Shown here: in pieces, positions 27,627-34,403 of the stretch
Position numbering within the stretch: the stretch's first letter is position 1
Layout of the letters: every line of letters starts with the position of its first letter
The notes under the pieces: model-generated
Databases searched by the model: none
What the model was told of the DNA's origin: nothing
Seen by the model: the letters and a program-made list of their open reading frames with translations, nothing else
Program-made: the position numbers and the translations under genes
Origin: Snowella sp.
GTDB taxonomy: Bacteria; Cyanobacteriota; Cyanobacteriia; Cyanobacteriales; Microcystaceae
Assembly (NCBI GenBank): GCA_003249095.1
Contig: QBMS01000017.1
Location: 2,975 to 45,985, forward strand
Length of the DNA: 43,011 nt
Reading direction: 5' to 3'

Positions 27627-27664
27627 GCGATCGCTTTAAAAACTGTCCAAGGGAACGAGATCAG
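27627..27664. repeat. Copy 1 of a dispersed 37-38 bp repeat
   Basis: It begins with a HIP1 octamer and runs to GAGATCAG. The copy at 31177-31213 matches except for one deleted A and one A/G change. Here the + strand behind it stays open to 27748 (ending in RLSEAWIG), so copy 1 may be part of a decayed gene. The gap 27623-27823 has no other recognisable feature. Confidence 0.7.
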
Positions 27665-27823
27665 TTATTTGCAATTTTGTTGTCGGGTTCTGCTCGTGAT
27701 ACGTTTCATGTTCAGGTTCAACGATTATCTGAGGCTTGGATAGGATAAATCGTTGTTATTGAGAGGAGATAAAGGCATAATGTTCTGAATCTAGGCTTTT
27801 GTACGAGTTAACGGAGAGATCAT

Positions 27824-28237
27824 TCAAGAACGCAATAAAGCGATAAATCCAGCTTGCTCAAAATGTTTGTCGTATGCCAATGCTTCTAGGATATTTTGTT
27901 GTTGCATGATGCAGAATGAGGAGCAGTCGGTGTGGCTCCATGCTTGATCGGGGCGTTGCTTGTAGAGAATGAGTGCTTGTTGAAAAATACTATCGGTTTG
28001 AGATGCGATCGTAATTGCGGGATTCTCTTGTAGGCTTTCAATGAAGTTTGCAGCGGCGTATCTCAGGAAGTTGCCACGTTTAGAAAAATGATTCAGGATT
28101 TCTGTAAGTACCATTTCACTGGTGACAATTTGCACTTGAGTTAATGTAATGCTTACATTTATCGCTTTGGAGTGAAGTGTATCTTGTGGATCGAGTAGAG
28201 CGATCCAGTAGCCAGTGTCAGCAAAAACTGTTTTCAT
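27824..28237 (-). CDS. PIN domain ribonuclease (VapC-like toxin)
   Basis: A 137-residue PIN protein. The first acidic motif is FADTGYWIALLD (Asp near 7), a glutamate lies in MVLTEILNHF near 46, HTDCSSFCIM supplies an aspartate near 102, and AYDKHFEQAGF ends the domain. This is the PIN subtype usually paired with a small DUF2281-like antitoxin. The gene overlaps its upstream partner in an ATGA junction. It should be an RNase held inactive by that partner. Confidence 0.88.
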   Translation of the reverse strand: MKTVFADTGYWIALLDPQDTLHSKAINVSITLTQVQIVTSEMVLTEILNHFSKRGNFLRYAAANFIESLQENPAITIASQTDSIFQQALILYKQRPDQAWSHTDCSSFCIMQQQNILEALAYDKHFEQAGFIALLRS

Positions 28238-28509
28238 CCTTCAATTTTTGGAGAATCATAGAGATAATGATCGTGGTTGATTGAGCCATCATGGGGAAGT
28301 TTGTCCCATTCTTCGGTGGGAACTTGGGCTTGAATTTCTTTGACGCGCTCTAATAGGTCAAGAATTCCGTTGGTTTTTGTTTCAGTTGCTTGATTATTTA
28401 CTTTGGCTTGCTGGCGTTGTTTGATAAATAGGCAAAAGTCAAGGATTTCTTCTACTAATGAGTCGGGGGCTTGTTCGAGTTCTTTGCTAAGTTGTTCTCT
28501 AACTGTCAT
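28234..28509 (-). CDS. DUF2281-like antitoxin for the PIN toxin
   Basis: A 91-residue protein. The opening VREQLSKELEQAPDSLVEEILDFCLFIKQR matches the helical start of DUF2281-type proteins, which occur beside PIN toxins. The acidic, proline-bearing C-terminus (VPTEEWDKLPHDGSINHDHYLYDSPK) would bind the toxin. It is first in a two-gene unit with a 4-bp overlap. Confidence 0.75.
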   Translation of the reverse strand: MTVREQLSKELEQAPDSLVEEILDFCLFIKQRQQAKVNNQATETKTNGILDLLERVKEIQAQVPTEEWDKLPHDGSINHDHYLYDSPKIEG

Positions 28510-28566
28510 GTGGCTACCCTCATGTTATCACGCTCAATAATCTCTAGCTTACCTTACTAAAATACA

Positions 28567-28746
28567 ATGACTAGCGGCGCGGCGGTTTTAATGGCAGAGA
28601 GAATGGAGGAAAATGTGGCGAAACAGCAAGCTGAAAAAGCGGTTATTTTGGTGCAGGGTTCTTTGATTTTGTCTCAGGGGTTAAATGATGTTAAGATTTT
28701 TAAACGGATTATTGGCGATCTTCCCACAGAATTACTTTTGAGTTAA
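28567..28746 (+). pseudogene. C-terminal remnant of a TetR/AcrR regulator
   Basis: A 59-codon plus-strand frame reads AAVLMAERMEENVAKQQAEK, then AVILVQGSLILSQGLNDVKIF, then IIGDLPTELLLS. The block VxLxQGSLxLSxxLxDxxxFxRxIxxLPxxLL is typical of the ligand-binding end of cyanobacterial TetR-type regulators, which are about 190 residues long. The helix-turn-helix half is missing. The region 28510-28566 upstream is short AT-rich filler. Confidence 0.65.
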
Positions 28747-28912
28747 AATTCTGATTCTCTATTATCAACAATAAGGCGGTCATCCTTTTCTGAATGATAT
28801 TACTCACTTCTTCAAGAAGCTTTTTGGGAGGTTTTTCCATCGGACGATATTCAGAATTTTTCTGGATAGTGTGACTATCTGGTATGTTATCCAGAAAGTT
28901 TCTATCTATCAC
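28709..28912 (-). pseudogene. Possible N-terminal fragment of a tyrosine recombinase
   Basis: The minus-strand frame contains RPMEKPPKKLLEEVSNIIQK. This is very like the first residues of cyanobacterial integron-integrase-like tyrosine recombinases (MEKxPKKLLxxVxxxIRxKHYSxRT). The catalytic parts are absent, and the sequence after IIQKR no longer fits. The frame overlaps the end of the TetR remnant by 38 bp. It may be a scrap of an integrase or a chance ORF. Confidence 0.4.
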
Positions 28913-28964
28913 TGGAGGATGTAGGAGATTTTTCTCTATAGGGTGAATATACGGAAACTTTCTG
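28892..28964. repeat. 11-bp inverted repeat beside the recombinase fragment
   Basis: CAGAAAGTTTC at 28892-28902 and GAAACTTTCTG at 28954-28964 are perfect complements separated by 51 bp. CGGAAA also recurs at 28952 and 28984. They lie just outside the integrase-like fragment, where recombination sites would be expected. I see no known att or attC form. Confidence 0.45.
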
Positions 28965-29066
28965 CTTTTTGTCTTCTAGGGGTTGACTAGACGGAAAATG
29001 TCGGTAGTTAGACCGCAAGCATTCAACAGTCAATTAGGTTTATCTGTTCCATAAAAACGTGTTCTT

Positions 29067-29936
29067 ATGTCAATACAGAAAAGATTTTTTGTTGTTTCAG
29101 TGAGCTTGGTATGCGTGGGTAACATCGTTGCGTCATCATACGCTCAACCTTCTTTGTCACAAACTAAACCAGCACCAGTTCCGGCACCAGTTGAACTAAC
29201 CACGACATCATCCCAATCGAGGGATCAGTTATCCGTGATATTTGCCACTATAGTGGCTGCATCGTCGGTATTGCTTTTACCTCTCTCTAGAGCTTTTAGT
29301 AAACGTATTGAGGAAGGTGTCTCTGATCTAGAAACGGAAAAGATTAATAAAATTGCAGGACTTGTTAAAGCTGAGTCTGAGAGAGAAAAAGCTTCAATTT
29401 TTAGAGCTATGACTGAAAGATCTTTCCCTCAAGCAAAGTTGAAAGGGATTGAGCTTGAAGCGTCAGATGTAAATAAGCCGATAAAATCGGCAATAGAGGG
29501 TTTAGTTAAGAGTTATCACTCTCAAGCTTTAAGGCAATCTGGGATTCAGTTTTACTTTAGTGTGGCAGCAGCGACCGTCGGTTTTGGGCTTATTATCTAT
29601 GCGGGTATGAGCGCAGTAAATACGGACAATCCAAAGAAATTGCTGAACACGTTCCCTGGTGCTGTAATTAGTGGTGTGTCAGCCCTGTTTTTTAAGCAGG
29701 CTGAGGATACCAGAAAGAGAGCAACAGATCTTTATGATCGCTTACGCTCCGATGAAAGGCAATCACAGGCAATTACTCTTGCTAATGGAATAGAAAGCCA
29801 AGAATTTCGTTCTCTTGTACAAGCACAATTGGTTCTGCATCTTGCAGATGTGAAGGATACTAAGCCAATAGATCTTGGTTCTCAAGTATCTAAACTAATT
29901 GTTTTGAAAGACCCCTCTCCTGATGAAACAACTTAG
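29067..29936 (+). CDS. TRADD-N-associated membrane domain protein
   Basis: A 289-residue protein with a signal peptide (1-26), a Pro/Thr-rich linker, and a helix at about 54-77. A charged coiled-coil-like segment follows (78-115). Then come the block SYHSQALRQSGIQFYFSVAA (149-168) with a helix to about 184, and PGAVISGVSALFFKQAEDTRKRATDLYDRLRSDE. This last arrangement is that of the CyanoTRADD-N-associated transmembrane domain, linked in the literature to counter-invader and cell-death-like systems. The TRADD-N domain itself is not evident. The only small neighbour is the coiled-coil protein at 30265. Family recognition is from memory. Confidence 0.6.
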   Translation: MSIQKRFFVVSVSLVCVGNIVASSYAQPSLSQTKPAPVPAPVELTTTSSQSRDQLSVIFATIVAASSVLLLPLSRAFSKRIEEGVSDLETEKINKIAGLVKAESEREKASIFRAMTERSFPQAKLKGIELEASDVNKPIKSAIEGLVKSYHSQALRQSGIQFYFSVAAATVGFGLIIYAGMSAVNTDNPKKLLNTFPGAVISGVSALFFKQAEDTRKRATDLYDRLRSDERQSQAITLANGIESQEFRSLVQAQLVLHLADVKDTKPIDLGSQVSKLIVLKDPSPDETT

Positions 29937-30264
29937 AATAGCTAACAAAAGCTTATGGTTATGTAGTGAGATCGCCGCTTCGTAGGCTAGATTGACAACA
30001 GAAAACCCAGAATTACTTTTCTCTGGTAGTACTAACCAGAAACCAGATTGCACTTTAAGCTGTAACTGTGGATGCAAGGCTAAAATGAGAGAGCGATCAG
30101 AGTATAGGTTTTGAGTTAGAGGCGATCCTGTTTGGGATTCAGAATGTAGATTCAAGAGGCGATCGCAGCCCCCCCTTATCCGTTACCCTAGAAAATAGAA
30201 AAGGAAAAGGAAAAGCGGCCAACTTCTCCCTCTCAATTAAAAATCTCCAGAGGAATAATAATCT
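29937..30264. other. 328-bp gap with no convincing gene
   Basis: An 86-codon minus-strand frame (30155 down to 29895) partly overlaps the preceding gene. It has no motif I know, and I do not call it. It could be decayed coding DNA. A HIP1 site lies near 30159-30166. AGAGG at 30249-30253 is the ribosome site of the GTG-start gene at 30265. Confidence 0.4.
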
Positions 30265-30564
30265 GTGCCTAACCCCACTGTAGAAATTAAATTAGAGGAT
30301 GTTTTAGTCAGCATCCAACAAGACCTTAAGGAGATTCGAGAGGACATCCAGAAAGACCTGAAAGAAATTCGAGACGATTTAACCGATCTCAAAGTCTCCC
30401 AAGCAGAAATTCGAGGCGATATAAAAGTCCTTGATGAAAAGGTTACAGGCATTGGGAAGCGTCTTGAAAATCAGGAATTTGTGAGCAAGGGTATTTTAGG
30501 CGGATTACTTCTTATTGTTTTGGGTGGGGCCGCTAAATATTTTGGGTTTGTGCCTAAACCCTAA
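30265..30564 (+). CDS. Small coiled-coil protein with a C-terminal membrane helix
   Basis: A 99-residue protein starting at GTG. A heptad-rich coiled coil covers about residues 8-70 (LEDVLVSIQQDLKEIREDIQ, then two similar 11-residue units). One hydrophobic helix follows (about 77-92: LGGLLLIVLGGAAKYFGF). Proteins of this build are common in cyanobacteria, but their function is unknown. It is 328 bp downstream of the TRADD-N-associated membrane gene in the same direction. A link between them is possible but unproved. Confidence 0.65.
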   Translation: MPNPTVEIKLEDVLVSIQQDLKEIREDIQKDLKEIRDDLTDLKVSQAEIRGDIKVLDEKVTGIGKRLENQEFVSKGILGGLLLIVLGGAAKYFGFVPKP

Positions 30565-30633
30565 GAAGTTTGAGCGCGATCGCTGATAAACTATCTATAG
30601 AAACAAAAATATAAAAATTTTAAGGAGATAAAT

Positions 30634-30840
30634 ATGACCTTTAGTGAAGTTGTAGAAGCGATTAAAATCCTATCATTGGGTGAAAAGGAAGAAATACAAT
30701 CTCTTTTGGAACAGTTTTTAAGAGAAGAGCAACGTGACGAAATTTATCAAAACTATTTATTAGCCAAAAAGAACGAGAAAGAAGGAAAACTAAAATTTTC
30801 CTCAGATATTGATCAACTAATGCAGTTTTTAGAAGAATAA
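30634..30840 (+). CDS. Antitoxin-like small protein
   Basis: A 68-residue helical protein (FSEVVEAIKILSLGEKEEIQSLLEQFLREEQ, then an acidic tail). It resembles antitoxins next to RelE/YafQ-like toxins in cyanobacteria. TAAGGAG precedes the ATG. Its stop and the next ATG overlap as TAATG, so it was once coupled to the toxin, which is now truncated. Confidence 0.65.
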   Translation: MTFSEVVEAIKILSLGEKEEIQSLLEQFLREEQRDEIYQNYLLAKKNEKEGKLKFSSDIDQLMQFLEE

Positions 30841-30970
30841 TGATAGAAATTAGTTTTGATGATTCTTTTAAGCGAGCCTTCAAAAAACGTTTTCAAGGCA
30901 ACCATGAGTTAGAAAGAAAATTTCGGACAAAGCTAGAAAAATTTAAAGAAAATGCGTTTGATCCATTCGT
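30840..30970 (+). pseudogene. Truncated RelE/YafQ-like toxin (5' part)
   Basis: The frame starts MIEISFDDSFKRAFKKRFQG and continues through RKFRTKLEKFKENAFDP. That is the N-terminal half of a roughly 90-residue RelE/YafQ-like toxin. After DP the family expects a Leu/Lys-rich strand (such as SLxTHKLxG) and the catalytic end. Instead the DNA changes at about 30962-30971 to the tail of another TA gene in a different frame. The open frame ends at 31031 after unrelated residues. The toxin should be inactive. Confidence 0.65.
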
Positions 30971-31150
30971 GATGGAATTTCTATCGATCAATTTATCTCC
31001 ACTGCGATCGCAGAAAAACGCTCTGCCTTAATGACTGAAAATTACCTTAAAGAAAGAGCTAAAAGAGGTAGTCAATTAAAATATGAAACAATTTTAGCAA
31101 AAGTTCCTGATGTAGATCCAGAAGCGTATAACAGGCTTCCAAATGTCTAA
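30971..31150 (+). pseudogene. 3' part of a HicB/RHH-like antitoxin gene, fused to the toxin remnant
   Basis: This frame reads DGISIDQFISTAIAEKRSAL, then YLKERAKRGSQ, then ILAKVPDVDPEAYNRLPNV and a TAA at 31148-31150. The pattern GxSxxQFIxxAIAEKxSAL is a ribbon-helix-helix antitoxin of the kind that often ends EAILAKVPDVEPEAxDRL. The first strand is missing. The junction with the RelE-like piece is about 30962-30971. Confidence 0.65.
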
Positions 31151-31176
31151 TACTGCGTCAGAACCGACTAATGAAT

Positions 31177-31213
31177 GCGATCGCTTTAAAACTGTCCAAA
31201 GGAACGAGATCAG
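31177..31213. repeat. Copy 2 of the dispersed 37-38 bp repeat
   Basis: It matches 27627-27664 apart from a single-base indel and one substitution. Both copies begin at a HIP1 octamer and end at GAGATCAG. This copy sits between the TA chimera and the end of the six-gene zinc operon. The flanks of the two copies differ. Confidence 0.7.
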
Positions 31214-31255
31214 CAGAGCGAATAAACTTTGTAGTGATCCTATCGATTTTCTTGG

Positions 31256-31966
31256 TCAATAGCAAACTGTCTTGAACTTAACTGTATCTGTGGCAGGATT
31301 GTACAAAACATAATTGCCCTGACCCTTTGTCCGTCCCACATTACCCACTCCCACAATACGTCGGGGAGATTTTCCTTGCTCTTGGAAAGTTTGGGGGCCG
31401 TCCAGGGTAATGATTTGGGACTGTAATTGTTTCGGCTCCACCCAACATTCAAAGGCTAACCCCGATCGCCCGCAGAAGAGGTTATTGGCATCGGCCCGAA
31501 TTAGGCGATCGCATAGTTGAATGGCGGGGGTATCCAAGGTCAGTTCATCGGCATAGCTAACCGTACTACCGTGGATGAGTAGGCAATCCAACTCATGGAA
31601 ACCAAAATGGAGTGTTCTCAACCATTGTACTAATTCCCAGTCAATACTTTCCCAAAGCAATTTAGCCCCATCAGTACCTACTTTAGCGATCAATTCTGGC
31701 GCATCTGGGGAACCCCGCAAGCCATGAAGATTCAAACATTGTTCTTCCCACCAACCCAGACAAATTTGGGGAGTTAATTCGCCAACCTTGGGAGACTGGA
31801 TACGCTCAATGATGGCCCGATTATTACCTTGCAGACCCAGAAAATCCCCCAGAATATAAAAATCACTAATGGCATTATTCTGGTGTTTAATGGCGGCTAA
31901 CACCGCTTCATAGGCCGCCAAATTGCCTTCAATACCACTACAAATAGCCCAATAACTGTTAACCAT
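31256..31966 (-). CDS. Degenerate metallophosphoesterase paralog (likely non-catalytic)
   Basis: A 236-residue member of the calcineurin-like metallophosphoesterase fold, last in the zinc operon. The standard ligand motifs are eroded: the first (DxH) reads SGIEGN (residues 10-15), GNH[D/E] reads GWWEEQ (71-76), and GHxH reads GRSG. GD (40-41) and HG in LLIHGS remain. It resembles the upstream paralog in layout (C-x-G-x-W-[D/E]-E). A role as binding partner or regulator of that paralog is inferred. It starts 53 bp behind it. Loss of function rather than a new role is possible, but the frame is intact. Confidence 0.72.
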   Translation of the reverse strand: MVNSYWAICSGIEGNLAAYEAVLAAIKHQNNAISDFYILGDFLGLQGNNRAIIERIQSPKVGELTPQICLGWWEEQCLNLHGLRGSPDAPELIAKVGTDGAKLLWESIDWELVQWLRTLHFGFHELDCLLIHGSTVSYADELTLDTPAIQLCDRLIRADANNLFCGRSGLAFECWVEPKQLQSQIITLDGPQTFQEQGKSPRRIVGVGNVGRTKGQGNYVLYNPATDTVKFKTVCY

Positions 31967-32019
31967 TATTTTTCTTTAAAATTTGCCGCAAAGCTTCTGT
32001 TTTTAACGATAACTATTTG

Positions 32020-32832
32020 CTAACGCTGGCAGACGTGGCTAGGATCATCGGCCCGTTCCGCAAATTCCAATCCCTGGGCCAATCGCCAAGCAAAAATAGG
32101 CGGTAAACCTTTTTCGATAATGGCGGCGCAGGTGCGTTGGTAGTCATAGGGGACTTCCCGCAAGATTACCTGGGTTGTGTCCGTATCGTATAAAACATAG
32201 GTGGCATTGGGGCGACCATGACGAGGTTCTCCCACTGATCCCGCATTAACAATCCGTTTCAGGGGGATGGTGAATTGTTGATCCGTTTTACCCTCTCCCC
32301 CTTGCGCCACCCGTACAGAAATGGTTCCTCCCTTCAAATCCCGCACATAGGGGACGTGGGTATGACCACAAAATAAAACATCGGCTTCGGTGGATAAAAC
32401 CCTTTCTAAGGCGGCAAAACCATCCATGCTGGGCAGTAGATATTCGTGCTGACTGTTGGGGCTACCATGAACAAAACACAGGTTGCTTTCCTGTATTGTT
32501 AGGGGCAAGGTGGACAGGTATTCCCTTACTTCAGGGTGAATAGCCGCATTTGTCCATTCATGGGCCGCTCGACCTCGGTTTTCCGCCAGTATAGAAGGAT
32601 AACTACATTCGCAGGCATTCAGACCCTCTACAATGTCTTCGTCCCAACACCCTTGGCAGGTAGGAATATCGAGGGAGCGAATCATTTCTACCACAGCGTT
32701 GGGGTGGGGGCCATAGCCCACTAAATCACCCAGGCAATAAATTTGATCTGCTTTGTGCTGATCAATGTCCGACAAAACGGCATTAAGGGCTTCAAAATTA
32801 CCATGAATACAGGAAATAATGGCAAGTTTCAT
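32020..32832 (-). CDS. Metallophosphoesterase with altered metal-ligand residues
   Basis: A 270-residue YfcE-like phosphoesterase. The fold is clear: SCIHGNFEALNAVL (7-20), CLGDLVGYGPHPNAVVEMI (33-51), FVHGSP (120-125), CGHTHVP (155-161) and NAGSVGEPRHGRPNATYVLY. Three core residues differ from the family: Cys8 where motif DxH has Asp, Cys62 where GNHD has Asn, and Trp63 where it has His. Extra cysteines give CxxC (59-62) and CxC (74-76). This suggests a different metal or a zinc-sensing site (inference). It overlaps the upstream P-loop gene in an ATGA junction. The substrate is unknown. Confidence 0.8.
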   Translation of the reverse strand: MKLAIISCIHGNFEALNAVLSDIDQHKADQIYCLGDLVGYGPHPNAVVEMIRSLDIPTCQGCWDEDIVEGLNACECSYPSILAENRGRAAHEWTNAAIHPEVREYLSTLPLTIQESNLCFVHGSPNSQHEYLLPSMDGFAALERVLSTEADVLFCGHTHVPYVRDLKGGTISVRVAQGGEGKTDQQFTIPLKRIVNAGSVGEPRHGRPNATYVLYDTDTTQVILREVPYDYQRTCAAIIEKGLPPIFAWRLAQGLEFAERADDPSHVCQR

Positions 32833-33608
32833 CCAGTGATCGCCTCCTCTAGGGGATTCAAATTTTTGTACTGTTGTTGGTAATGGGTCAGGATTTCATT
32901 GGATAGGCAACCTTCCATGAGGGTATCGGCAATCAATTTTTGATTGAGGTTCCAACCAGCCAGTTCAATGCCGCTGAAACGCTGGGGACGGCCTTCCAAC
33001 CAAGGGTCAAGGGGTAATTCGGTATATTCAATCCCCGTCAGTCCCTGCACAAAATCAATGTAAAAAGCCCGACCGTCTGGCATTTCAAAAATTCCCTTTA
33101 ATCGTTGCAATTCCCCGTAGGCTCCCCCGGTTAATTCCGCGAGAATCATCTCTAAACTAGGGGGATCAAAGACCATTCCCGTTAACGGCGATCGCCATAA
33201 ATTGTTGGGTAAAGACTCGGCATTTTCTGGGAAGAAATCATTGCCAGGGATAATTTCGTCGGCCCAACGATGCCATTCCGAATCCGTTAAGCAGGGGGGT
33301 AAGACCGCCAAGCGACGACAGGGCCAAGGGTCAAACAGGGCTGAATTTAGATCAATATGGACACCCAGTTCACAGTAAACCAACGCATTCCGAGGCAAAT
33401 TCGTCAACCACGATTTTTCTTGGTCTCCACCAATGACCTGCACTGCGGGACAGGTATAGTTAACGTGGGCCAAGTCAACGGTGATAAGCCCCAGTCCTGG
33501 GGAAAAATAAAAAGTTGGATGGGTTGAATGCTTAAGTTGTTGGATAATCCATGTTGTTTTACCCCCACCGGATGGCCCAGCGACAACAATTAAGGAAGGT
33601 GATGACAT
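32829..33608 (-). CDS. Divergent COG0523-like P-loop protein lacking CxCC
   Basis: A 259-residue protein. Walker A is GPSGGGKTT (11-19). The middle VYCELGVHIDLN (78-88) sits where COG0523 proteins have ETTGLADP. The C-terminal LKGIFEMPDGRAFYIDFVQGL (170-190), then RFSGIELAGWNLNQKLIADTLMEGCL (210-235), resembles the CobW C-terminal domain. The CxCC zinc motif and the NKxD guanine motif of true COG0523 GTPases are missing. It may be a metal-handling NTPase that evolved from them. It sits between folE and the phosphoesterases, overlapping the latter by 4 bp. Confidence 0.62.
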   Translation of the reverse strand: MSSPSLIVVAGPSGGGKTTWIIQQLKHSTHPTFYFSPGLGLITVDLAHVNYTCPAVQVIGGDQEKSWLTNLPRNALVYCELGVHIDLNSALFDPWPCRRLAVLPPCLTDSEWHRWADEIIPGNDFFPENAESLPNNLWRSPLTGMVFDPPSLEMILAELTGGAYGELQRLKGIFEMPDGRAFYIDFVQGLTGIEYTELPLDPWLEGRPQRFSGIELAGWNLNQKLIADTLMEGCLSNEILTHYQQQYKNLNPLEEAITG

Positions 33609-33678
33609 AGAGTACAGTGTTCAAGAAAAGACAAAGGGGAGAAAGCGAAACCTAAATGTTACTCCCTTGAGAAAAAAT

Positions 33679-34329
33679 CTAGTAAAAAGAAGGACTATGG
33701 CGAATTAAATTCATAAACTCATCGCGGGTTTTGGCATCATCAGCAAAAATACCCTGCATTGAACTTGTCACAGTCCAGGAGCCAGGTTTTTGGACTCCTC
33801 TCATTACCATACACATATGGGTTGCCTCCACCATGACGGCCACCCCCTGGGGTTGGAGTAATCCCTGTAAAGCATCAGCTATTTGGGCCGTTAAGCGTTC
33901 CTGTACTTGGAGTCGCCGACCATACATTTCGCAAATACGAGCAATTTTGGATAGCCCAATCACCTTACCATTGGGAATGTAAGCCACATGGGCCCGACCA
34001 ATAATCGGTAAAATATGGTGTTCACAGGAACTAAAAAGGTCAATATCTCGAATTAGTACCATTTCATTAGCATTTTCACTAAAAATAGCCCCATTCAACA
34101 GTTCATCTAAGGATTGTTGATAGCCAGAAGTCAAAAACTTTAGGGCCTTAACGACCCGTTTGGGAGTATCCCTGAGACCCTCGCGATCAGGATCTTCCCC
34201 CATCCCCAACAATAATGTTCTAACAGCAGCTTGCATTTCTGCTTCGGAAACGGGGGGAGCAGCTTGGGTAGGAAGGGCAGCGATTGCTTGGTCGACGGTA
34301 AGTTTTTGGGAAGAAATTAAAGAAGTCAT
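33679..34329 (-). CDS. folE: GTP cyclohydrolase I, type IA
   Basis: FolE opens the GTP ring to dihydroneopterin triphosphate for folate and pterins. The 216-residue protein is the zinc-dependent form: [20 protein letters not shown] gives one Cys and His ligands, HMCMVMRGV the second Cys, and [12 protein letters not shown] the substrate loop. It is not FolE2, which replaces FolE under zinc shortage elsewhere. It sits in the operon behind a COG0523 GTPase and a Zur-type box, so extra copies or zinc delivery to it under limitation are likely. Confidence 0.95.
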   Translation of the reverse strand: MTSLISSQKLTVDQAIAALPTQAAPPVSEAEMQAAVRTLLLGMGEDPDREGLRDTPKRVVKALKFLTSGYQQSLDELLNGAIFSENANEMVLIRDIDLFSSCEHHILPIIGRAHVAYIPNGKVIGLSKIARICEMYGRRLQVQERLTAQIADALQGLLQPQGVAVMVEATHMCMVMRGVQKPGSWTVTSSMQGIFADDAKTRDEFMNLIRHSPSFY

Positions 34330-34403
34330 TTGTTTAAAAAATAGGGTTAGAGTAACAAAAAGGCGAGAAATTTAAGAAATTGAGTTAGCTTTGCCAAACC
34401 AGT

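Noticed and set aside
27637-27748. Possible gene tail (RDQLFAILLSGSARDTFHV) behind repeat copy 1
   Set aside because: No start and no family recognised; noted only under the repeat.
29895-30155. An 86-codon minus-strand frame overlapping the TRADD-N-associated gene
   Set aside because: No motif, no ribosome site I trust, and it overlaps the end of a better gene. It might be decayed coding DNA.
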